DNA from: Oscillospiraceae bacterium
GTDB taxonomy: Bacteria > Bacillota > Clostridia > Oscillospirales > Ruminococcaceae
DNA: 34,025 nucleotides
Reading direction: 5' to 3'
NCBI GenBank assembly: GCA_017829005.1
Contig: JAGAJF010000095.1
Span: 1 to 34,025 of the forward strand
The notes beneath the pieces were generated by a model that saw nothing but the letters and a program-made list of their open reading frames with translations, was not told where the DNA came from and made no database searches. Of this stretch, positions 22,542 through 30,801 are shown in pieces. Both the position numbers and the translations under genes were made by a program. Numbering within the stretch: position 1 is the stretch's first letter; each line of letters begins with the position of its first letter.

Positions 22542-23999
22542 TTACTGAATATCCTGAAGAGCAGTATCAGCTTCCTGAACGAGCATATCAACAACAGCGG
22601 AAATTTCCTCTCTGTTGGTTGCCCACTCTACGCCGTGGAGAGCAGCTCTCAGACCGATCTCATCGCCGCCGTCGGTGGTGAGAGACGCAACATCGGTGGA
22701 TACACCTGTTGCAAGGTCAACTACGGGATACTGACGGGCAAGGTCGTTTATCTCCTTGTTGATGGCGATAAGCTCCTCGGACCACTGATAATCTGCCATT
22801 GCCTTTGCATCTGCAATTGCGATAGCTTCATCGTTTTTATTTGCAAGACGTGTGCAGTCTGCAAAGAGACCAACACCCTGAGGGTTGCCTGCACCCTTGC
22901 AGAGTACCCAGCCGTCAAGAGTAGCACCCTGGTAAGGATCGGAGCCTGCGGGAGAAGGAACGGGGGCAAGTCCCAGATTTTCGGGAGCTATGCCTGTTGC
23001 CCAGGTGTCAGGGTTGGATTGTACGTGCCATGCGCCTACGATGTAGAACAGCTCTCTGCCTTCGCCCATAAATGCGGGCTGCTCGTTCCAGTCAAAGAGA
23101 GATCTGTCCATTACGAGACCCTTGTTGTAAAGGTCATACATCCAGTTCATAGCCTTTTCAACGGTGGGATCCATAAGGTTTGTTTTAAGTGAACCGTCAA
23201 CGGACTGAACAGAGGGAACGCCTGCAGAAAGGAACAGAGCCTTTTCAGACCAGTAGCCATCGAGACCCCACTGGTCGGAGTCGGGATCGCAGAACTGTTC
23301 AAGCATAGATGTGAAGGTGTCCCAGTTCCATTCGCCTGCCTTATAAAGCTCCCAGGGATCGTCAAAGCCATTTTCCTCAATGGTCTGCTTGTTGTAGATA
23401 ACTACAGCTTCGGCGGTGACATTTGTTACAAACTCATAATGCTTGCCCTTGAAGTTGTAGATCTCCATAGCGTCCTTAACATCAGCCCAGAGATCGGAGT
23501 CCATATCAATATAATCATCAACGGGCTGGAACATTCCGCTGATAACGCCCTTGGGGAGCGCAGCGGTATCGCAGGGGAAGAAGTCTACGCCGTCACCGCC
23601 CAGAACGTGGGTGGAAAGGTCGGAATATCTTGTGTTCCAGGTGGTGGGGATATACTCAATGTTTCCGCCGTACTTGGTCTTGAAAAGGGTTATGTTTACT
23701 GCTTCGGAGTCGCCCTTGGAAGTAGAGGGGTTAATGTCATAGTGTGCGAGCCACTTGATGGTCTTGTTCTCAAGCTCTTCGTCCTTCAGCTCACGGTTAG
23801 CTATCTCTTCAAGGGTAGCCATCTCCTCATCGGCATATGTAGCGGTGTTAAGCTCAACGGTTGCTGCTGTTGTGGTTGTTACGGTAGCTTCGCTGGTGGT
23901 TGATGCGCTGTCACCCTCGGAGTCGCCGCCGCAGGCAGTAAGTCCCAGAGTAAATGTCAGGGCAGAAATACCTGCAATTGTTTTCTTGAAATTCTTCAT
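22542..23999 (-). CDS. ABC transporter substrate-binding lipoprotein (family 1, sugar type)
   Basis: A 485-residue lipoprotein. The signal peptide ends in the lipobox LTAC with Cys23; a Ser/Thr/Glu linker follows to about residue 50. The rest is a family 1 periplasmic-binding fold: YIPTTWNTRYSDLSTHVLGG, DFFPCDTAALPKGVI, WNWDTFTSMLEQF, WSEKALFLSAG and LGLAPVPSP with GATLDGWVLCKGA. Many aromatic residues fit sugar or oligosaccharide binding, but no specific ligand can be named. No permease or ATPase gene is adjacent, so it must work with a transporter encoded elsewhere or act as a sensor. Own promoter and own terminator make it a single-gene unit. Confidence 0.92.
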   Translation of the reverse strand: MKNFKKTIAGISALTFTLGLTACGGDSEGDSASTTSEATVTTTTAATVELNTATYADEEMATLEEIANRELKDEELENKTIKWLAHYDINPSTSKGDSEAVNITLFKTKYGGNIEYIPTTWNTRYSDLSTHVLGGDGVDFFPCDTAALPKGVISGMFQPVDDYIDMDSDLWADVKDAMEIYNFKGKHYEFVTNVTAEAVVIYNKQTIEENGFDDPWELYKAGEWNWDTFTSMLEQFCDPDSDQWGLDGYWSEKALFLSAGVPSVQSVDGSLKTNLMDPTVEKAMNWMYDLYNKGLVMDRSLFDWNEQPAFMGEGRELFYIVGAWHVQSNPDTWATGIAPENLGLAPVPSPAGSDPYQGATLDGWVLCKGAGNPQGVGLFADCTRLANKNDEAIAIADAKAMADYQWSEELIAINKEINDLARQYPVVDLATGVSTDVASLTTDGGDEIGLRAALHGVEWATNREEISAVVDMLVQEADTALQDIQ

Positions 24000-24102
24000 A
24001 TTGACCTCCTAAAATTTGCGAAGCCTTTCCGCCTGCTGCAAAGACGGGAACGCTTCACTGTATGCGCTTTTTACGCATAGAATAATAAATAATTGCAATA
24101 TA

Positions 24103-24131
24103 ATTTTATCATTTTTTGCTTTTGCTGTCAA
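24103..24131 (-). promoter_or_regulatory. Promoter of the solute-binding lipoprotein gene
   Basis: On the minus strand: TTGACA, 17-base spacer, TAAAAT, with TGA before the -10. The leader is about 95 bases and contains a small TATGCG/CGCATA stem (24061-24079). Confidence 0.72.
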
Positions 24132-24217
24132 TGACGTTAATATAAATATTTTAAGTTCTGCTTTGTGCATTTTAAATAGTTAAACGTATTCGTAAATGTC
24201 GAATTTCCCGATAAACT

Positions 24218-24251
24218 AAAAAAACGGCAAAGCCCAAAAGCTCTGCCGTTT
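24218..24251 (-). terminator. Intrinsic terminator of the ispH-rpsA operon
   Basis: AAACGGCA (24222-24229) pairs with TGCCGTTT (24244-24251); on the minus strand a run of seven T follows the stem. Confidence 0.9.
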
Positions 24252-24283
24252 AATTATTATCCGATTACACATTCACGGAGGAC

Positions 24284-26254
24284 TTATTCTTCCTCGGAAG
24301 TCTCGCCGTTTTCCTCGAGAACTGCTCTGATGGAAAGGCTGATGCGCTTCTTCTCGGAGTCGATCTCGGTGATCTTTGCTGTAACCTCATCGCCTACGGA
24401 GAGAACGTCCTTAACGTTTGTTACTCTCTTGTCTGCGATCTGGGAGATGTGGATAAGTCCGTCAATACCGGGGATTATCTGTGCAAATGCGCCGAATGCG
24501 GTGATGGAAACGATCTTGCAGTTAACTGTGTCGCCTTCCTTGTACTCGCTCTCGAACTTCACCCAAGGATTATCCTCGTCCTTCTTGTAGCCCAGAGAAA
24601 TTCTGCCGGCTTCCTTGTCCAGATCCTTTACATATACCTCAAGTGTATCGCCTACGGATACTACCTCGGAGGGGTGCTTTATTCTGTCCCAGCTCAGCTC
24701 GGAAATGTGTACCATTCCGTCGATGCCGCCCAGATCTACGAATGCGCCGTAGGAAGTAAGAGACTTGACTTCGCCCTTGAATACGTCGCCCACCTGAACG
24801 GTCTCCCAGAACTTGGTCTTAGCAGCGTCTCTCTCAGCGCTGCGGACAGCCTTGATGGAGCCTACTGCCTTGCCTCTCTGCTCGTTTACTTCGATTACCT
24901 TGAACTTAACGTTCTGCTTGAGGAGCTCCTCAAGCTTCTCATCTCTTCTCATTGTTGCCTGAGAAGCGGGGATAAATACTCTTACGCCGTTTGAAAGAAC
25001 GATAACGCCGCCCTTAACTACGCCTGTAACAGTACCCTCAAGGATAGTGCCCTCTTCCTTTGCCTTGGCAAGCTCGTCAAGACCCTTGAGTGCGTCTACC
25101 TTCTTCTTGGAGAGCTGAACGATGCCCTCTGCGTCGTTGATCTTGATAACAATAAGATCAACCTCGTCGCCGACTTTAACTACATCCTCGGGCTTGAGGG
25201 AAGGATCGTCTGTCAGCTCGGACAGTGACACATAGCCTGTGTGCTTTGTACCAACGTCAACGATAGCTTCTGTGTTGTTTACAGCAGTTATGTATCCTTT
25301 CACCCTGTTACCGGTATATAATCTTTTGAAAGAAGCGTTGAGCGCCTCCTCAAAGTTAAAGTCCTCGTCCATATTTTTGATAATTTCGCTCATTTGGTTT
25401 TTGACCTCCTTGATAATAGATGCCGGGGTGGACGCTCCGGCGGTGATACCTATTCGGATATCACTTTTATTAGAAAAGCCTTTCGGCATTTTCAGCAAAC
25501 TGAGTTCTCCAGGGCCTTCTATGTGAAAGCAAGTCCCGCAAAGCCCGCTGCATATCCGAAAGAGCTTAACGGTATTGGAGCTGTGCCTTCCGCCGACCAC
25601 GATCATAATATCGCTTTCGGCGGCGAGCCTTGCCGCTTCCGCCTGACGCTCCGAGGTTGCGCTGCATATGGTGTCATAGGTCTCGGCATTTTCATAACAG
25701 GCGGCTATACGGGTGCAATTTTGCCACATATTTATATTATACGTTGTTTGCGGCATAATTGCAACCTTTTTTTTTGAATTTTTATAATTTTTTTTCAAAA
25801 AAGCTTCAAGCTCCTCGGAATTCTGCAGAACATTTGCACCATTTAGGCAATGACCTGCTATTCCTATGACCTCGGGGTGAGTTTCATCGCCCATAATGAT
25901 GATGTCCTTACCCTCGGCGGAGCATTTTGCGGCGGTGTTCTGTATACGCCTTACAAAGGGACAGGTTCCGTCGGAATAAGGAATATCCTTTTCTTCAAGC
26001 TCTCTGTAAACGTTCCTGCCAACTCCGTGAGAGCGGATTATGACCTTTTCGCCTTTTTCCGTCTCCTCGGGGGAGCTTATTACACGAACGCCCTTTTTCT
26101 CAAGGTCGTTTACAACGGTGGGGTTGTGGATTATCTCGCCCAAAGTCACTGCCTTGAAGCCGTGCTCTATTTCATTATACACGAGTTTTACCGCTCTGTC
26201 AACACCAAAACAGAAACCTGCGGTCTTTGCGGCGGTAATTGTGAATTTTTTCAT
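24284..26254 (-). CDS. ispH: Fused HMBPP reductase (IspH) and ribosomal protein S1
   Basis: A 656-residue fusion known from many Clostridia. Residues 1-290 are IspH, the last MEP pathway enzyme, with iron-sulfur ligands Cys15, Cys98 and Cys197 and the conserved His43, His76, His126 and Glu128. Residues 313-642 hold four S1 RNA-binding repeats (about 313-384, 402-470, 490-557, 573-642), as in S1-type proteins of Firmicutes. The acidic tail ends in EENGETSEEE. The ATG at 26254 has only a weak ribosome site. It is the last gene of the operon thyX-cmk-plsC-ispH; the order cmk-plsC-ispH/rpsA is conserved in Clostridia. Confidence 0.96.
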   Translation of the reverse strand: MKKFTITAAKTAGFCFGVDRAVKLVYNEIEHGFKAVTLGEIIHNPTVVNDLEKKGVRVISSPEETEKGEKVIIRSHGVGRNVYRELEEKDIPYSDGTCPFVRRIQNTAAKCSAEGKDIIIMGDETHPEVIGIAGHCLNGANVLQNSEELEAFLKKNYKNSKKKVAIMPQTTYNINMWQNCTRIAACYENAETYDTICSATSERQAEAARLAAESDIMIVVGGRHSSNTVKLFRICSGLCGTCFHIEGPGELSLLKMPKGFSNKSDIRIGITAGASTPASIIKEVKNQMSEIIKNMDEDFNFEEALNASFKRLYTGNRVKGYITAVNNTEAIVDVGTKHTGYVSLSELTDDPSLKPEDVVKVGDEVDLIVIKINDAEGIVQLSKKKVDALKGLDELAKAKEEGTILEGTVTGVVKGGVIVLSNGVRVFIPASQATMRRDEKLEELLKQNVKFKVIEVNEQRGKAVGSIKAVRSAERDAAKTKFWETVQVGDVFKGEVKSLTSYGAFVDLGGIDGMVHISELSWDRIKHPSEVVSVGDTLEVYVKDLDKEAGRISLGYKKDEDNPWVKFESEYKEGDTVNCKIVSITAFGAFAQIIPGIDGLIHISQIADKRVTNVKDVLSVGDEVTAKITEIDSEKKRISLSIRAVLEENGETSEEE

Positions 26255-26300
26255 AATTTTCAGACCGTCTTTATGTGTATTATTGCCATAAAATTTTGGT

Positions 26301-26924
26301 TTATTCAGCGTTTTCGGCAGAATTTTCCTCCGTTTTCGGTCCTTCGACCAGCTCAGTTATGGCATTCATAATGACGGATTTTGCTTTCTTCAGATTTTTT
26401 GTGTCCCCGTCGCCGATGTCAAGCTCCTCGGATTTTATGACCTTTCCGATTTTCAGAGTGAGCTTGCTGCGGAAATGGAGCTTTTCTCCCTCGAAAACTA
26501 TGCCCATGGGGAGAACATCTGCTCCCGACTTTGCGGCAATAAGAGCAACGCCTGTTTTTCCTCTGCCCACCTTATTTTCCTTGGAACGTGTTCCCTCGGG
26601 GAATATGACCACGTTTCTGCCGCTTTCAAGGATATCAACGCAGTCGTCTATGACCTTCATATCTCCTGCGCCCCTCTTTACGGGGAATGCGCCTAAGAAG
26701 CGGATAAATGCGCCGAAGAGCTTATTCTTGAAAAGCTCCTCCTTAGCCATATATGTAACGGGGCGTTTCATAGGCATTGTGATGACCACGGGGTCGGCGT
26801 AGCTGCGGTGATTGCAGGCGATTATTACCCCCTCTTTTTCGGGGAGGTTTTCCCTGCCTTCTATTTTAAAATTGTAAAACAGCTTGTATATGCCCATTAC
26901 GGTGTATCTGACAAATGCGTTCAA
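26301..26924 (-). CDS. plsC: 1-acyl-sn-glycerol-3-phosphate acyltransferase
   Basis: A 207-residue PlsC family enzyme that adds the second fatty acid to lysophosphatidate. The motif NHxxxxD is NHRSYAD (about residues 38-44) and the substrate motif is FPEGTRS (about 108-114). One hydrophobic helix near the N-terminus anchors it to the membrane. The start is a TTG with GGACGG upstream; an ATG nine codons later has no ribosome site. It begins 17 bp after cmk and ends 46 bp before ispH-rpsA. The acidic Glu/Asn tail is not conserved. Confidence 0.93.
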   Translation of the reverse strand: MNAFVRYTVMGIYKLFYNFKIEGRENLPEKEGVIIACNHRSYADPVVITMPMKRPVTYMAKEELFKNKLFGAFIRFLGAFPVKRGAGDMKVIDDCVDILESGRNVVIFPEGTRSKENKVGRGKTGVALIAAKSGADVLPMGIVFEGEKLHFRSKLTLKIGKVIKSEELDIGDGDTKNLKKAKSVIMNAITELVEGPKTEENSAENAE

Positions 26925-26941
26925 GTTATGCTTACCGTCCT

Positions 26942-27607
26942 TTACAGAAGTTTTTTTATCATACCGATGATCTTATCCACCGACTCCTCCAGGGAAAGGG
27001 ATGTGGTATCGCAGAGAACGGCGTCCTCAGCCTGCTTCAGGGGGGCAATGGCACGGGTGGAGTCGTCGTGATCCCGCTTTATGATATCCGCAAGCACTTC
27101 ATCATAGGTGGGTGCGTCGGGCTTGTCTTTCAGCTCCTTAAATCTTCTGTCCGCCCTTGCTTCGGGGGAGGCGGTGAGGAATATTTTAAGGTCTGCATTA
27201 GGCAGGACTACTGTGCCTATGTCTCTGCCGTCCATAATTACGTTGTTTTCCCTTGCAATTTTCTGCTGCAAGTCAAATAAAAAAGCTCTTACGGCAGGTA
27301 TTGCAGAGACCTTTGAGGCTGCCATCGACACCTCGGGGGTGCGTATCTTATCGGAAACATCATCGCCGTTTACAAAAACGTGCTGAACGCCCTCAATAAA
27401 ACGCAGTTCGGGGGTTATTTCCGGAAGGAGCTTTTCGGCGCTTTCGGGAACGCTCACATCTGCACCCTTTGACAGGCAATAGTATGCTACAGAGCGGTAA
27501 ATAGCTCCTGTGTCCACATATATAAATCCCAGCTCTGCGGCGGCTTTCCTTGCAATGGTGGATTTGCCTGCGCCTGCGGGACCGTCTATGGCAATGTTGA
27601 TGCTCAT
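26942..27607 (-). CDS. cmk: Cytidylate kinase
   Basis: A 221-residue (d)CMP kinase. The P-loop is GPAGAGKST at residues 9-17. The CMP-binding insert contains FVNGDDVSDKIRTPEVS, and VIMDGRDIGTVVLPNADLKI is the family signature; the LID region carries DRRFKEL and IIKRDHDDSTRAIAPL. The start ATG has AAGGAG upstream. Near its end the gene runs on to plsC with a 17-bp gap. It supplies CDP and dCDP for phospholipid and DNA synthesis, fitting its neighbours plsC and thyX. Confidence 0.96.
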   Translation of the reverse strand: MSINIAIDGPAGAGKSTIARKAAAELGFIYVDTGAIYRSVAYYCLSKGADVSVPESAEKLLPEITPELRFIEGVQHVFVNGDDVSDKIRTPEVSMAASKVSAIPAVRAFLFDLQQKIARENNVIMDGRDIGTVVLPNADLKIFLTASPEARADRRFKELKDKPDAPTYDEVLADIIKRDHDDSTRAIAPLKQAEDAVLCDTTSLSLEESVDKIIGMIKKLL

Positions 27608-27626
27608 TTTATTAGCTCCTTATAAC

Positions 27627-28265
27627 TTAATACGAAGCGTCCGCTCCGTTTATGTCGTCAAAAATAACGGGTACAAGCTCTTTCAGCTCGTTAAGCAGCG
27701 GAATTGCCACCTCTCTCATCTGAGGGTGGGCACGCTCGGAGGTGCGGAGCCTGAAAAAATGCCTCCATTCACGGAGATTCATTGTGACCACAAGCTCCGT
27801 TTTTACGGAATTTGGCAGTATGCTCCTCGCTTCCTCGGGCTTTGCTCCCAGGGAGATAAGCTTTCCGTAGGCATTTTCTATCTCCTGCATTGTGTCCTTC
27901 CAGACAGCGTATTTCTCCTCGTCCTCAGCCCAGAAAAATGGGCGGATAAAGGTTATTTCATTGCCGAATTTGTCCTTGGAATAGTTGCAGTAGCGGGTGC
28001 TTTCCTGGCTGTAGCTTGCTATGCGGTGGCGGACTATCTCGTGGGTCACGCCTCTGTCGCAGATAAATCTTACGGTTATCTTTTCATGCTCAAGGACGGA
28101 TTCGTGACCAGATTTCAGTATCATGCCCACGAATTTCTCCGCAGAGCCGTCGGTTATCCTGTCCTCGCTCTTATAGCATACCCTGCCGCAAAGCTCTATA
28201 TTACGGAGCATTTTTGCCCCGTCTGTTTCCGATAATATCTCATGAGAGGGTGCGATAATTTTCAT
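27627..28265 (-). CDS. thyX: Flavin-dependent thymidylate synthase
   Basis: A 212-residue ThyX, which makes dTMP from dUMP with FAD and methylene-tetrahydrofolate. The signature RHRX7S is present: Arg79, His80, Arg81 and Ser89, within HEIVRHRIASYSQESTRY. GHESVLEHEKITVRFICDRG upstream and NLREWRHFFRLR downstream are also typical. ATG at 28265 is chosen because AAGGAG lies 7 bases before it; the TTG at 28268 is next to it. It overlaps the end of the YkgJ-GNAT gene by 26 bp and precedes cmk by 19 bp. Confidence 0.96.
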   Translation of the reverse strand: MKIIAPSHEILSETDGAKMLRNIELCGRVCYKSEDRITDGSAEKFVGMILKSGHESVLEHEKITVRFICDRGVTHEIVRHRIASYSQESTRYCNYSKDKFGNEITFIRPFFWAEDEEKYAVWKDTMQEIENAYGKLISLGAKPEEARSILPNSVKTELVVTMNLREWRHFFRLRTSERAHPQMREVAIPLLNELKELVPVIFDDINGADASY

Positions 28266-29229
28266 CAAGGTTCTCCTTTATATACATAACAGTCTCGCCG
28301 TCGGGGGTGTCCTCGGGAACGGCGGTATAGCCGCAGCTGAGACAGCATTTCTCGGCTGCTTCGTTTGAGACGGAAATGTGCATTGCGGCGGTATTGATGC
28401 CCTTTTCAGTGAATATCTCCTCCGCAAGACGGATACATTCACGGCTCACTCCGTGTCCTCTGAACTCGGGAGCAATGACAAGCATGGATATCCAGCCGCA
28501 TTCGCCGCTTTCGAGTCCGCACAGCTTCACCCAGCCCGCAGGCTCGGTGCCGTAATACACGATGTAATTCTCCTCGTCGCCGTCCTCGCGCCACTGCTCA
28601 AAGGCTTCGTCCCAGTCGTCGATGTCAAGCTCTCCGGCGCCCAGTCTGTCAAGAAGCTCGGCACGGTTATAAAGGTCGCAGAGAAAAGGCAGATCGCCCC
28701 TTGTGACCTCTGCAAGGCGTACCTTTTGGCTGCATAGCTCGTTTGTTACCTTGAGTATGGGATAGCCCTGCTCATAGGGCTTTACGATAGACGGGTTTTT
28801 CGCCGCTTCCGCAAAAATAGCGTCCGCAAGCCCGTTGTCAAGTTCCTCCACAAGAATATTCAGGGGTTTTTTATACAGGTCGGGACAGACGGAAGCGATG
28901 GATATGACTCTTGCGCCGTTAAGATCCATTACTCTGTAGGGCCAGATACGGCAGTCAAAGGGCTTATTGTCCCCCAGGGTACAGCCTGTCTTCGGGTCGA
29001 GGGCGGGGCAGCGGTAAAGCTCGTCAGTCTCGTCCCAGCAGTCCTCCATATTGAATATATAGCCGCCGTTTCCGCCCTTTGATACCATTTTCAGGTCGGG
29101 GCGCTCTGCCGAGAGCTTATTATACAGCTCCCTTGTGATGACGGGGGTCTCCCACACGTCGTATTTGTCGAAAATGCAGCAAAGCTGACACTTGGCGCAG
29201 GTTTCGTTTGAAAGAATGTTCTTTAGCAT
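28240..29229 (-). CDS. YkgJ-type cysteine cluster fused to GNAT acetyltransferase
   Basis: A 329-residue two-domain protein. Residues 1-150 form a YkgJ-type metal/iron-sulfur cluster domain with Cys11, Cys14, Cys17 and Cys18 (CxxCxxCC), then Cys64, Cys74, Cys83 and Cys93 (CPALDPKTGC and FDCRIWPYR). Residues about 170-320 are a GNAT N-acetyltransferase with the acetyl-CoA loop VIAPEFRGHGVSRE and an AEKCCLSCGY end. Both substrate and the role of the cluster are unknown; YkgJ domains occur in putative metal-dependent modification enzymes. AAAAGGA lies before the ATG at 29229. It is first of the operon with thyX, with which it overlaps by 26 bp. Confidence 0.87.
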   Translation of the reverse strand: MLKNILSNETCAKCQLCCIFDKYDVWETPVITRELYNKLSAERPDLKMVSKGGNGGYIFNMEDCWDETDELYRCPALDPKTGCTLGDNKPFDCRIWPYRVMDLNGARVISIASVCPDLYKKPLNILVEELDNGLADAIFAEAAKNPSIVKPYEQGYPILKVTNELCSQKVRLAEVTRGDLPFLCDLYNRAELLDRLGAGELDIDDWDEAFEQWREDGDEENYIVYYGTEPAGWVKLCGLESGECGWISMLVIAPEFRGHGVSRECIRLAEEIFTEKGINTAAMHISVSNEAAEKCCLSCGYTAVPEDTPDGETVMYIKENLDENYRTLS

Positions 29230-29264
29230 AAGTCATTTTCCTTTTCATTTTATTTTTGGGAATA

Positions 29265-29294
29265 TTGGCTTGCATGCGGGATATACTTTATAAT
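29265..29294 (+). promoter_or_regulatory. Promoter of spoVAC
   Basis: TTGGCT, 18-base spacer, TATAAT, 56 bp before the ATG at 29351. This is a vegetative sigma-A type; no obvious sporulation sigma-G consensus is seen. Confidence 0.55.
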
Positions 29295-29350
29295 AATTTA
29301 AAGCCGAAAAAACGGCATAAATTTACTTAAACGAAAAGAGGAATTTTTTT

Positions 29351-29791
29351 ATGAAAATATCTCAGAAGCAGTACGGCGAAATGGTGAAAAAGGCATCGCC
29401 GAATTCAAAATGTATGCGTGATGTGCCCCTTGCATTTCTCATTGGAGGACTTATCTGCGTCATAGGTCAGGCTATCACCGACTTTTATTCCTATCTGGGC
29501 TTTGACGACAGGACCTCCGCTGCATGGTGTACGATAACATTAGTGTTCCTATCCGCTTTGTTTACGGGGCTTGGTCTGTATGAAAAGCTTGCCAAATACG
29601 GCGGAGCGGGCACCCTTGTACCCGTTACGGGCTTTGCCAATGCAGTTGCTTCTCCTGCGGTGGAGTTTAAGTCCGAGGGCTATATTTTAGGTCTGGGAGC
29701 GAAAATTTTCATTATCGCAGGCCCCGTTATCCTTTACGGCACTGCCGCTTCGGTGGTTTACGGACTTATCTACTACTTTTTCCTCAGATGA
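29351..29791 (+). CDS. spoVAC: Stage V sporulation protein AC
   Basis: A 146-residue membrane protein that matches SpoVAC: a short cytoplasmic start (KQYGEMVKKASPNSKCMRDV), then AFLIGGLICVIGQAITDFY and later AKYGGAGTLVPVTGFANAV, which are highly conserved in the family. Helices span about 27-47, 58-77, 86-105 and 116-144. SpoVAC is part of the channel that moves dipicolinate in and out of spores and can be mechanosensitive. The usual partners spoVAD and spoVAEB are not next to it. AGAGGAA precedes the start. Its stop overlaps the convergent phosphatase gene by 8 bp. Confidence 0.88.
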   Translation: MKISQKQYGEMVKKASPNSKCMRDVPLAFLIGGLICVIGQAITDFYSYLGFDDRTSAAWCTITLVFLSALFTGLGLYEKLAKYGGAGTLVPVTGFANAVASPAVEFKSEGYILGLGAKIFIIAGPVILYGTAASVVYGLIYYFFLR

Positions 29792-30542
29792 CGGATACTC
29801 CCACCACGGTTATATTATCGGTGCTGCCGTTGTCTATGGCAGCGTCGATGAGCCGTCTGAGACGCTTTGGCAGGCGCATGGGCATTGCCAGTATCTCTTC
29901 AAATTCACCCGAGGTGATGTAATCCGAAAGTCCGTCGCTGCAGATGATGATGATGTCCCCCTTTTTTATGCCCCCCTCGATCTCGGTTACGCAGGGGTCG
30001 GGGTCGTCGGAAATGTTGCCTAAAACGGGGAATATCACATTCCGCCGGGCATGGGTCTTTTTCTCCTCTCCTGTTATCTTTCCCTGCTCATAGAGCATCT
30101 GGACAAGGGACTGGTCACGGGAAAGCTGCTTTATTATGCCCCCTCTGAAACGATACATTCGTGAGTCACCCACATTCACCACAAAGGCTCTGTTATTATC
30201 GTCCACCGCAAGGGCGCAGAGGGTGGTCTGCATATTGGCGGAGCTGCCGTGGGTCATGCCGTAGCGCTTTAGCTTTGTGTGGACGGAAAGAAGCTTTGCC
30301 CGAAGGTCGGTGCGCTTCCCCGGCTTTACCGATGAAAGAAGCTCAAGCGCCATTTTTGAGGCTATCTCTCCCGAAGCTTCGCCTCCCACTCCGTCTGCAA
30401 CGGCGGCGATGAAGGGCGCGCTAATGTCACTCTCCATCTGAGCCTGTGATAAAACTATTTTGTTTACAAGATAAGCGTCCTCATTGTGGGTGCGGACAGC
30501 TCCCTTGTCGGAAATACCGCAGCAATAATACAAATCGGACAC
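29784..30542 (-). CDS. PP2C family serine/threonine phosphatase
   Basis: A 252-residue PP2C phosphatase of the bacterial Stp/PrpC type. Metal-binding Asp residues lie in the motifs SDKGAVRTHNED (Asp22), VADGVGG (Asp50), CSDGLSD and STDNIT, all present. VVNVGDSRMYRF is also typical. The frame begins at GTG 30542, but the GAGG site fits TTG at 30533 better; the start is uncertain by three codons. In Firmicutes the gene usually precedes a PASTA Ser/Thr kinase gene; none is here. Convergent with spoVAC, overlapping its stop by 8 bp. Own promoter at 30572-30600. Confidence 0.92.
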   Translation of the reverse strand: MSDLYYCCGISDKGAVRTHNEDAYLVNKIVLSQAQMESDISAPFIAAVADGVGGEASGEIASKMALELLSSVKPGKRTDLRAKLLSVHTKLKRYGMTHGSSANMQTTLCALAVDDNNRAFVVNVGDSRMYRFRGGIIKQLSRDQSLVQMLYEQGKITGEEKKTHARRNVIFPVLGNISDDPDPCVTEIEGGIKKGDIIIICSDGLSDYITSGEFEEILAMPMRLPKRLRRLIDAAIDNGSTDNITVVGVSVI

Positions 30543-30571
30543 CTCGGACAGCTATAAATATACATAAATTT

Positions 30572-30600
30572 ATTATACATCATTTTTTGGCAGATTGCAA
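30572..30600 (-). promoter_or_regulatory. Promoter of the PP2C phosphatase gene
   Basis: On the minus strand: TTGCAA, 17-base spacer, TATAAT, 30 bp before the start. Confidence 0.7.
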
Positions 30601-30726
30601 TAGGTAAATTCTATAAAATTCGAAACGTTTTTTCTTTGTTTGGGTTCCTATTTTCCGTTATTATCATATTACAGAGGGATAATTTGTATTATTTGCACGA
30701 AATAACAATTATATCTCAATAAAACA

Positions 30727-30755
30727 TTGACAAACGGAAGAAAATATTGTAAAAT
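30727..30755 (+). promoter_or_regulatory. Promoter of the PocR-chemoreceptor/YjfB operon
   Basis: TTGACA, 17-base spacer, TAAAAT, 46 bp before the ATG at 30802. Confidence 0.75.
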
Positions 30756-30801
30756 TAGTATGTACCATTATACCGAACTACTCACACGGAGGTTTTACAT
30801 A

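Noticed and set aside
24061-24079. TATGCG/CGCATA stem in the leader of the solute-binding protein gene
   Set aside because: Only 6 bp, no T run and no match to a known operator. Not enough for a regulatory call.
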